Shown in pieces: positions 40,290-49,540 of a stretch of 64,000 nucleotides of DNA. This DNA is from Anoplopoma fimbria. Its lineage: Eukaryota; Chordata; Actinopteri; Perciformes; Anoplopomatidae. A program made the translations under genes and the position numbers. Below the pieces are notes generated by a model that saw only the letters and a list, made by a program, of their open reading frames with translations, did not search any database and was not told the DNA's origin. The stretch is taken from positions 18,430,207 to 18,494,206 of the forward strand of contig NC_072465.1 in the NCBI RefSeq assembly GCF_027596085.1. The letters run 5' to 3'. Numbering within the stretch: position 1 is the first letter of the stretch; each line of letters opens with the position of its first letter.

Positions 40290-43200
40290 AGCACCGCTGC
40301 AGGGCCAGTATCATCAGCATTCCTGTTTGAAGATAGGCCACGCTGTACAGCATTAGGCGTCTAATAGAGGCAAGCTGAGAGAAAAACAGACTGATACTCA
40401 CTGAGACAGAGGGGGAGAATAAAGAAAAATGAGAGTCACTTTTGCCCCCCGTAAAATAGCACAGATGGGGGCATAATTTGGGGGTAGGCAGATTATTTAA
40501 ACTAGAAATGACTGTGAGGCAATTGTGGTTCATGTTGTTAAACATACTCAGTAATCTAAACAACACATTAATGTGTTGCCTTAATTTGTAATACTGCCTC
40601 TGCAGCTCAAAACAATTTGTCATGCGTTGAATTTATGGGAACATTTATTTTAAATAATTCTAAATAATTTTTCAGAAATTGTTTAATGGATGTTGAGACA
40701 TACATCAAAACGAATCTTTGTTCATTTTATCTGTTTATATGGCTGTTAATATATACTGTATATCTGAAAACTTCAGATGATTTGACAAAGAGGAGAACGA
40801 ATTGCCTTACAAAGTTAACTTTTGTTTTGTATTATTTTCTTTATGTTATTTGCAGAGATTATTGTTGAAAATATTCTCAGACACTTGGCCTTGCTTTTTA
40901 GAACTAGCCTACTCAACTGGCGCCATCTTGTGTCTGTATGGGGCTGCTCACTGCCGACACAGGTGCATAAAATTCAATGTCACCTTTTCCCCCAGATCTC
41001 CTCACTGTCCTCCAGCTGTCACCTGAGCACTTGGCAGCATAAGGTAATAGCATCAAGATGCAATCAAGATTATATGCTTGTCACTCATTCCACGCACTCA
41101 GTGGCTTACAATGTGTGAAACAGACACGAGATAAAGCCTGTGCACAGATGGGAAGATAAAATGCTTCTAAATATTCATCGGTTTTCTGACTGCAGCAATG
41201 TAAGCCCTTAATGCTGCCATTAGATCACTGGGAAAGAGTCCCCCGTTAGCGAAGGGTTGGACCAGAATGAAAAGTTGCAATGCAAAGAAAAAATAAAGAA
41301 AAACATCTGAATATTTTAATCTATACCCATAGAAGCAAATATTCTGGAACCACTTTTAAATTTTGTGGCACTCTTCCTTGCTGGTGATCTGAAACAGGTT
41401 TCCGCAGCTGTATCTCAACTAAACAGAGCCTCTGCTTGTAAGCTACATCCATATTAGCAGTTTATTTCCATGTTTACACCGTTTCATATTCTTTGCAATA
41501 GTAACAGGATTACTTTGTGACAAATGGTAATTTGTGGAATTCCCTCATTTCAGTTTAAGGATTTTCTTTTTTCTCTGTCCCCGTCTTATAAAAAAAAAAA
41601 TTGTTTCTGTATTCTTCTCTCCCCAGAGGTTTGATTCCAGAAGCCCTTCAGGTTTTTGAGTAGACCTCTGCGAAGGGCCAGATAAAGCAGAGCAAGGCCT
41701 CATGGAGCAGGCATGAGGGAGCAAGAGAGAAATAACAATACGCAAAGGAATCCACTGATGTGCACCCTTTTACTCAAAAGGCCAATCTCAAATATCCCAA
41801 GAACATACAAACTATACTGTACAGTATGTTCCATATACACAGTGAATGACCATTTTCTACCATGCCACACTGTTGGTCCATAACACACATACATTTAGTT
41901 AATTTTGTTCATATACAAACAATCTGCCATTTTCCAAAGCATGTTTTAGTGTTCTAGCCTTTTTTAAATACTTTTGTTTGACATTGTATTATATTTAAAA
42001 GACAAAAAACAAATGTTTCCCACTGAACTTTTGTCGTGGATTAATAAGCGCTATGAGTATTCCTGATAACAGGGTGGTGTATGTGTGACTGACTACCTGA
42101 ATAAACCACAGTGTTTGTCATAATGAATAAATCCAGTGCAACGATGTATATATATTTGCTTTGGCTACACAGACAATACTTGTCAGATCCATTTATTGAT
42201 AGTTTTGGTCTTTTAATGGGCTTTGTTTTAAATAATGAAAATATAGGAAATCAAATTATTCTTAAATGTTTTCATTATTTTCCAGACTTTGTTTTATTTT
42301 AAGAGTTGAACCTGCTTGAGATGAGAAGTTGAAGCTCTGTGCAAATAGTTATATTTCCTAATTTTTTTGTCAGACCCTTTTGTTTTCACTGTCTCAGCCA
42401 TTACTTGTCACCCTGACTACCGTCACTTTGATATATTTCCCCAGTGGAATCCTGCACTTTATGACTACATACTGACAGGAATTAGTAAATGCACATAAGT
42501 GAATTAATGTATGGAAATTAGCTCGAGTGCCACCGCGGGTCTGGTTCAGTTGATCCCCAGCTGCATATGTTGGTAATCACCGCTGCCTCTTGGATTCACT
42601 CACAGGCACGCAATAAACAACCTGCTGCCAGCACCCCCTACGCTTTTGTCTAATCTGCCGTTTCACTGGGCTCTAGTTTGTCGCACAAATATGAAAGTGA
42701 ATCTCAGCAGCAGAATGCACAGAGGCACATTAACTAGGATGGGTGCCTGCACGCCAAAGCCCCAGACATTAAGTCTAGGATTTACACTGGAATATGATTC
42801 CCTAACTGTCTTAAGAGTTTGGTGCAGAAGTTCTCAGGCAGATCTTTGAAGAACTTGGTGAACTCGGTGACCTGCTGCCTGGTGTTGTTTTTAAAATCCA
42901 CATTCATTACGTTACTGAATTAGCTCTCTGCATAGCAATTTACAGCTGATCATAAGCCTGTGATTAACTGGCATTAACTGATACATGGATTCTTTTATTT
43001 TTTTTTAATAGCATTTGTGGAGTTGTCTCCAAGTTTCACTTTCCTTAGATTCAAGACAGTGAAGGTTACTGTTAAATGTGAACTTCATTCTCAGGCCTCC
43101 CTTGACATCCCCTCAATAATCTTAGGTACATGCCTCCACCTACTGGAGGAAAGTATGTAATGTCTGTTGTTCAAGGCCATTTTATTCTCCTTGCTATGAT

Positions 43201-43850
43201 GTTGCTGCCTGTAGTTAAACTATCACTGACTAGAAATGTTTTGTTTCTAGTGGTGTACCATACAATAATTATAAATTCATCATCTTATAAGCTTTGTCTT
43301 TATGGCACCAAAAGTGTTATGACTTGAACGTGCACAAAGGAAACTGGTTAAGGTAAATAACTTAAATGCTAATGTCCCCTGCTTACGATGTATTAAAACA
43401 AACACTGAAACGGCATGTTTTAATGAAAAATAATATTATCATTCTTGTTCTTATCAATGACTTAAGTTTCAATAATGAAACTCTAGTCAACAAGATTAGC
43501 CACTTTTAATTTAATTGGTGTTGTTTGTTAGTGTGAATCCAGCATTCGTGACCATGCTTAATCTGAAGGCCAAACATTTGTCCTAAAAAATGTACACACA
43601 TAGATCACAATGCATATTCTGAGCTATTGTACAATCAAAAATAAAACCTAAAGCTACTAGAGGCTGGTTGAGCTTCAAAAAATATCCCTGCAGATGAACA
43701 GAAGCATATTACATTCCTCATTTTTTGTTGTTGCAGGTTTTGCAGGTTTAAGTTATTCATATTAATTTTACAGTTCATATCCCTTTGGTTCACACATTGA
43801 TTGAAGCCGTGAAACTCATTCCCAAGGGAAGGTATCATGCCTGATTTGCG
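40290..43850. other. intergenic sequence before park7, no gene recognised
   Basis: AT-rich sequence with short open frames only. It includes a compound inverted repeat at 41801-41831. No exon of another gene was recognised. Confidence 0.65.
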
Positions 43851-43859
43851 TGTTTTTTA

Positions 43860-44028
43860 TCGGTGTAGGGGTTCATGGAGCAGTGTCTTTGAAAGGGGGA
43901 TAGAGTGACGCAGCCTGGCAACCCTCCTCCTGTCAAAGCATCACTGCAGCGTGTGCCAGGTGCTGCTGGAAGTTGCACACTAAAGTTAGCGTCGTTGCAC
44001 TTGTCAGTAGCATAACTACAAGTTAACC
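43860..44028 (+). promoter_or_regulatory. park7 proximal promoter / 5' UTR region (putative)
   Basis: About 170 bp directly upstream of the park7 start codon is richer in G+C than its surroundings, with no TATA box. GTGACGCAGC at 43905-43914 fits the antioxidant-response-element consensus RTGACNNNGC. It runs into CCTGGCAAC at 43914-43922, the complement of an RFX-type half site. Mammalian PARK7 has a separate non-coding first exon, so part of this stretch could instead be intron; the transcription start is not visible. Confidence 0.45.
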
Positions 44029-44118
44029 ATGGCGGGCAAGAAGGCGTTAGTGATCCTGTCTAAAGGTGCAGAGGAGATGGAAACTGTCATCCCCGTGGAT
44101 ATCATGCGAAGAGCCGGG
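44029..44118 (+). CDS. park7: park7 coding exon 1 (residues 1-30)
   Basis: Start ATG at 44029-44031, ending GCCGGG|gtttgt in phase 0. It encodes the first beta strand and the loop with Glu18, whose side chain stabilises the reactive cysteine in known DJ-1 structures. The donor gtttgt is weaker than consensus. Confidence 0.96.
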
Positions 44119-47100
44119 GTTTGTGACTTGTGTATGCTACCAGTTAGCTACCTAGCTACCTAGCTAATCATGCCATGAGAGCTTGCATGAGTTTTATAAT
44201 GACGTTAGCATGCCCTTCATTCAGTCCACAACACGTATTTAGACATACAGTCACTGTGATGATTAATAAAATCGTAGTTATGATTTTATAATTGTATAAA
44301 TATATCTGGTAAACTGCTAGTGCAGAAAGAGGCCAAGTTAAATGTCAAAGTTCTCCCACAGCTGATAGCCTTCAAAATAAAAGTCTCCCTCAGCCCTACA
44401 TACATACAGACAGGATGCCATGTCATGCATTTATGATAATGTGTTTTTTTTTATTTTTTATATTACCTACACAAACCTGTAGATTGCAGTGACGGTTGCA
44501 GGGCTGACGGGCAAAGAGCCAGTCCAGTGCAGCAGAAACGTCGTCATCTGTCCTGATGCTACCCTGGAGGAGGCCCGCACACAGGTTGGGCTCAGCATCC
44601 ATCTACAACTCTGTCATTACACGTTTAGTATTTTGTAATATATTTATTTTCAGTTAAATCAGCTCCATTAATCAAGCAATGTTAAATAGAAATTTGTGAA
44701 CTTTTGCATATTCCTCGAACAATATTTTACACATTCCTTCACAAAACAATGCAGATTAAAATGTTTAAAACAGATATATTGTACAATATGTTTTTACTTA
44801 CTTACAGTACTTGCTTTTATCTTTTATTTTTTCTATGTTATTCTGTATGTTATTGTTATTGCACTAAACACCAAGACAAATGTCTTGTTTGTGAAAACCT
44901 AATAGGCAATAAACCTGTTCCTAATTGTGAAATTCTGATTATTTGATTCTTAACAGTTTATTACAATATCAAACCTTGCAGTTTCTCTTTATCTATCATG
45001 GTTTGTCTCCCAGGGCCCGTACGATGTGGTGCTTCTGCCAGGAGGAATGCCAGGGGCACAGAATCTGGCAGAGGTGAGAAACACTCAGATCACCTTCCTG
45101 TTAATAGCTTTTCATGGTCTATTTATGTTTTGATCTGCTAGAGGACCAATCGCATAAAGTTATTTAATAAATATTCAATAAAATATAATTAAGTTCATGA
45201 ACTGAATTCAATGCAACAATGCAATCTTCAGTGTTGACAGTTTAATAAATCAGACACTGATCTGTGTATTACATCTTTTTTCAAAAATGCTTTGTGCTTG
45301 TTAGGGGTCCTTTAAAAAAGGTTGAGTTTTTAAAGAGCCTGGGTCAACAGGGACAATAGATTAGCCCAGTGGTTCTCAAAACTTTGTCAGTCATTATGTC
45401 CCCTGTTGGAAGAAGAAAAAATGTCAAATCAATGTCAATCCCATGTGAAAAAAGATATATTCTTACCACTAATGAATATCAATGCAAGCCAAATTGAATA
45501 ATAATATCAGGATTATAAATTTCCTGGGAAACTTGGTTTTCAAATTTCAAATATTTCTCTATAAAACTTCCATGTGTTTATTTTTTTCTTCCATTAACTT
45601 TAATTTTAAAGGCATGGTCATACATGCTCAAAATTAATATTTGCCTACAGTTTACTTCAATTCTATGCGAGCAAATACATTTGCTTCTGGTGGCAAAGCA
45701 AATTAAAATGTTTGCATTCATGTGGAGTTAAGCATGAATATCACCTCGGCATGTTATGGTAAATTGGCTGCATCTGCACATGTGTGATTGTGCCTTTAAG
45801 GTGCTATTGATAACAATGATAACTTTCAGCCACTAGATGTCGCACCCTCCCCTGTTCTATTGCATTCACTTTAGAACATGTGTTTGCCAGATCTGTCAAA
45901 CATGTATTCAGGAGTGTGCATCTCACAGCAATGTTTTATATCTGTGGTTTGACAGGATTGGCACACATTCAGGAAGTAAACAGCTACTTGAAGAGAGTAA
46001 AAATGTTGTATGTTAGCTCAACCCATGTTCTGCACAGTTACTTAATAAATAAAATAAACCGAGAACAGCGGCTTAAAGTGTCTTCTCATGGGGCGATAGT
46101 CGTGTCATAAAACAGTAGTGAGTTGATAAGAGTTAAGAATTGAGTTCATTTGAATGTATTGCTTGTACGAGCATTCTTTAGAAAATATATTTTTGGGGCA
46201 TCAGAATTGAGAGTAAAAGAAAATGATGATGTATTCACTTAGTAATTATCCCTCTGTTCTAATTGGTTGGCATACAGGAATGCCTGCTCACTCTTTCAGT
46301 TAAGTTAAATTGATACTATGGAAGTCAGTATTTAATTAGGTGCCTCTGACAAATGATCTCCAGAAAATACATGTTTAATTGAAATAGTTTTTACTGTTTT
46401 TGTTTAATAAATCTGGGGTTGTATTGAAGCAGTGTTGGTTTATTTTTGATGTGTTGACACACATTATTATACCGTCAGCATATAAACTGTGCAATCACAT
46501 GGCCTGCAAGTGACTTACTGTGCATCTGCTTTGCATGTTTTCTTGCAGTCTCCTGCTGTGAAGGAGGTGCTGAAGGATCAAGATGCCAGAAAAGGCCTGA
46601 TTGCAGCCATCTGTGCAGGTACAGTTTCATAATTATACAGTGCCATCATGTTGCTGTGAACAAATAGATGTAAATTACTCAACCTACACAGTGCAGTTTA
46701 TTCTTATGCTTCATTATCATCATTTTCCATATCAAATCAAACCATTTTGACAAATCCAATGACATAAATTAATAAACAATGCACTATGCTCTCATGAGAA
46801 CTGTAAACATTTTAGCTAGAAACAACACTAAATGTATGATACTGTGATTTTAAATGTATCAAGTTAATATTGTGCCAGTAAATTGGATTAGGATTTGCTC
46901 GAAAATAGAATTGGAGATCTTGGACAGAAAGAATGTGCAGTTTTAATATGTTCATGGCAGTAGATTTCTGGTATTTTACTAACTGGATATGCCCTTGAAA
47001 CAGTTTATCACATATCTTATCGACATTTAAAAAAATACACAGTTTGTAAATGACATGTTTCATTAATATATGGTCATGTGTGACCCTTTTTGGCATTTGG

Positions 47101-48859
47101 AATGAAAGAGTGAGGGTTTGATTAATGACTGTCCCTGAGTGAACCCACAAGCACTGACATTTTATTTGACAGCCTCCATATGCAGAGAAAGGACATTGGA
47201 AGGACATTCTGAATAGGGACGGGGCCCAATGCGGCAAAGTGGATTGAAGGATGTCCTAGAAAATGACTGAAATTCTCACAGGAATATACAGTTTAATGAA
47301 CCTGCCAGGAAGAAGGCCAGTTGCAAGACTTATTATTCTGCTCTATAATGCAAATTATTAATCTTGATGTGAAAAAAAGGTCAGTTCAAAAAGCACTTCA
47401 TTGAAAACCAGAATAATGAGTGTAAAAAAAATAACATGATGAGTCTTCCATGTCTCTTTTTGAGCTAATATTTATACTACTAATAGAGAGTCGGTCATCA
47501 TCACCCTTCTTTCCACGTCTGCCTCGCTGTCTGACTCTGGTTCTCAGAAGGTCTCTCTCTCCCAGACTGGTGTCCTCTGGGTGGGGACTTGTAACAGGAG
47601 AAGCTTGGCTTTAACTGGCAGTCTTCTGTTCTGCCAGGGGAAAGTGTAATCTTTAGACTGCATGGGAAGGCAGCCAAGGAGCATAATCAATAACTTTCTA
47701 TTTATTAACAGTTTTTGGATGAGCTCACTGCAGTGGTAGGACGTTGCCAAAGTTAATGCAGCAGCAGTCGGTGTCTTCAGCCTCTCCTTTTTTCTCTCTT
47801 TTCAATGTGCTGCAGAGTCTCTGGAGAGAGGCTGAAACTGTATATTGTATGGTTATTCTTAGTAACAGTGGCACAGCTGAGGACACCTTTTGGATATACT
47901 GTTGTGTACTAAGTGCAGCTCCTACTGGTAAATGGAGCTTTGTATTTTGATTTAGTGTTTAGCTTGAGGGAAGTGATTTGACGATATAGTATTTTACCCA
48001 TGACCCAGCATAAACTGGACCGACACAAGCAGCAGAACAACTGTCACTTTATCAAAGGAAGCAGCTAATGTGTCGCCCTTCTGCAGGTCCCACTGCTCTT
48101 CTGGCACATGGCATCGGGTATGGCAGCACAGTCACTACTCATCCTGCTATGAAGGAGAAGATGATGGCTGGAGGTAAAAAAAACAAAAACAAACACTTGC
48201 AAACACTAGACACCGTCTTTTGAAGGGACAAAATCTGACCCTAGACAGTTCGCCTCTGTGGAAATTCCCACTAAAATAGGTGTCTCCAGGACCACACTTT
48301 GCCAGGATGGCTCATAGAAAAACATACAAGGTGAAAACAATACCAGGGTCATTGCCGCGATGCTGAAAAGTACAGCTGATGACTTACATTTGCAGCTCTA
48401 ACTTAGAACAGGAGGTATTGTAATTATTTCTAAAGGGCAGCAGATGGTGCTGCACTAGTTTTTCTCGCCTATAGACAGTCATGCCACTTTGCAGTAGTGT
48501 AGAGCACAACACTCAGATCACAGCAGATGCAAGAATTTGGCAGAACATGCTAGAACTGGGTCAATTAAACTGGAGATAGATTATCTATACGTAAGTGTTT
48601 CTATTACAGTGTGATGTCTGACATATGGCTTTCAGTCTTCATCTTGAAGCTCTCATATTGTGATTATCCTTATGGTATTGCTCTTTGTCTTTTTTTAGAC
48701 CACTATAAATATTCAGAGGCTCGAGTACAGAAGGATGGACATTACATCACCAGCCGTGGGCCAGGAACCAGTTTTGAGTTTGCCCTGACGATCGTAGAGG
48801 AACTTATGGGGGCTGAGGTTGCAGCTCAAGTCAAGGCTCCTCTTGTTATGAAAGATTGA
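44029..48859 (+). CDS. park7: Protein/nucleic acid deglycase-type DJ-1 (PARK7), six coding exons
   Basis: Spliced, join(44029-44118, 44483-44584, 45014-45073, 46549-46618, 48087-48173, 48699-48859), giving 189 residues plus TGA, identical in length to human DJ-1. It is a homodimeric cytosolic/mitochondrial DJ-1/PfpI-family protein that senses oxidative stress through an oxidisable cysteine; deglycase and chaperone activities have also been reported for the family. The start [20 protein letters not shown] is in a good context (aaccATGg). Family residues by position are Glu18, Cys46, Cys53, Cys106 in the nucleophile elbow AAICAGPT, and His126. Residues affected in human familial parkinsonism and conserved here are Met26, Ala104, Asp149, Glu163 and Leu166; residue 64 is Gln instead of human Glu. 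All splice phases join without frame error, so the gene looks intact. Expression is expected to be broad. Confidence 0.98.
44119..44482 (+). other. park7 intron 1 of the coding region, 364 bp
   Basis: AT-rich intron with a short tandem TAGCTACC stretch near 44143-44165. No other feature was seen. Confidence 0.9.
44483..44584 (+). CDS. park7: park7 coding exon 2 (residues 31-64)
   Basis: Acceptor aacctgtag|ATTGCA and donor ACACAG|gttggg, 34 codons in phase 0. It encodes [20 protein letters not shown] and [14 protein letters not shown], with the dimer-interface cysteines 46 and 53. Confidence 0.97.
44585..45013 (+). other. park7 intron 2, 429 bp
   Basis: Strongly AT-rich intron; nothing recognised inside. 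Confidence 0.9.
45014..45073 (+). CDS. park7: park7 coding exon 3 (residues 65-84)
   Basis: Acceptor gtctcccag|GGCCCG and donor GCAGAG|gtgaga, 20 codons in phase 0. It encodes [20 protein letters not shown], including the conserved PGG loop of the family. Confidence 0.97.
45074..46548 (+). other. park7 intron 3, 1475 bp, with possible old hAT-like repeat
   Basis: AT-rich intron. CAGTGGTTCTCAAA near 45367-45380 resembles the terminal repeat shared by many vertebrate hAT-type elements; no matching opposite end was found. A stretch around 45795-45860 (gccactagatgtcgca) also looks like repeat sequence common in fish. Confidence 0.6.
46549..46618 (+). CDS. park7: park7 coding exon 4 (residues 85-107), nucleophile elbow
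   Basis: Acceptor tcttgcag|TCTCCT and donor TGTGCAg|gtacag, 23 codons plus one base. It encodes [16 protein letters not shown] and then LIAAICA with Cys106, the redox-sensing/catalytic cysteine. Confidence 0.97.
46619..48086 (+). other. park7 intron 4, 1468 bp
   Basis: AT-rich intron; no exon or named repeat was recognised. A long frame on the - strand around 46812-47237 has no known motif and is treated as chance. Confidence 0.85.
48087..48173 (+). CDS. park7: park7 coding exon 5 (residues 108-136)
   Basis: Acceptor cttctgcag|GTCCCA and donor GGAg|gtaaaa, 87 nt, with a split codon at both ends. It encodes [20 protein letters not shown] and AMKEKMMAG, with His126 and Lys130, the position of the reported SUMO site in human DJ-1. 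Confidence 0.97.
48174..48698 (+). other. park7 intron 5, 525 bp
   Basis: Unremarkable intron between donor gtaaaa and a strong polypyrimidine acceptor; nothing recognised inside. Confidence 0.9.
48699..48859 (+). CDS. park7: park7 last coding exon (residues 137-189)
   Basis: Acceptor tctttttttag|ACCAC, ending at TGA 48857-48859. It encodes [36 protein letters not shown] with Leu166, and the C-terminal helix ending APLVMKD. Confidence 0.97.
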
Positions 48860-49205
48860 CTGTAGCCGTGTTCACTTCAGCCTGGAAGCAGAACTGCCCA
48901 CTGTAGACGTCTTGCACTACTGAGACAGCTAATCCAAAATAGCTGGCACTAAGAGTCAAAGTCACTAGTGACAAATCATTCTCCCTAGGGGACAAAAGGA
49001 TGTTTCTATGTTATTGTCTTCCTTTGTCTTTCTTGGTTCCCAATGTGGGACACCCTTTTGTTTTTTGACCAAGAAATACAATATGGATTTACAGGCTTTC
49101 CAAATTGGATTAAAATCATTGTAGTTTTTCCCACAAATTGCTCATTAATTTGACAGCTTGAATTGTTTCACCTGGCATTAAAACACCAATACGCTGATAA
49201 AACTG
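48860..49205 (+). other. park7 3' UTR (putative), ending after ATTAAA at 49177-49182
   Basis: About 345 bp of AT-rich sequence follows the TGA. The only standard poly(A) hexamer noticed is ATTAAA at 49177-49182. A GT-rich element (tgtgtctgtctt) follows at about 49204-49215, placing cleavage near 49195-49205. Confidence 0.65.
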
Positions 49206-49349
49206 TGTCTGTCTTATTCGACGGTATTTTAAAACTGGAGGTCACTGTGATTTGTTTTCACACATTTGCAGTTGTTGTTGACACCTAAATATAGGCTGCA
49301 TCATGTAATGTATTGTGAGCACTGCCTAGAACGCGGGAAGCAAAATCCG

Positions 49350-49540
49350 AATAGATTGGCAGGTGGTCTGGCCAATAAGAAGCCTCAGTCTGGCTGCAGT
49401 TGTATTCTAACTGACCAATGGCAGCTCGCCCGCAGCCTGCTGGGCGGGGCTCTGGTGAAGCGCATGGTAGTTGTGTCAGAGCAACAAAATCAAAGAGGAT
49501 CTTCACTCAGTCAAAAAGGGAGAGAAGGATTTCTGCAGAG
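49350..49540 (+). promoter_or_regulatory. TATA-less CCAAT/GC-box promoter and first exon of an unidentified downstream gene (putative)
   Basis: Three CCAAT elements (ATTGG at 49355-49359; CCAAT at 49372-49376 and 49415-49419) and a GC box, GGGCGGGGC at 49442-49450, precede a strong splice donor CAGAG|gtaaga at 49541. Between them an ATG at 49464 opens 25 codons (MVVVSEQQNQRGSSL...) in a weak context, so the exon may be 5' UTR or a short leader. A longer frame at 49418-49969 begins inside a CCAAT box and reads across the donor, so it is unlikely to be the product. In mammals PARK7 is flanked by ERRFI1 and TNFRSF9; I see no coding sequence here that would confirm either. Confidence 0.45.

Noticed and set aside
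45367..45403. Complete hAT transposon in park7 intron 3
   Set aside because: Only one terminal-repeat-like end was seen; no opposite end, target duplication or transposase was found.
46812..47237. 141-codon - strand frame in a park7 intron
   Set aside because: No recognisable domain, AT-rich composition, no splice context.
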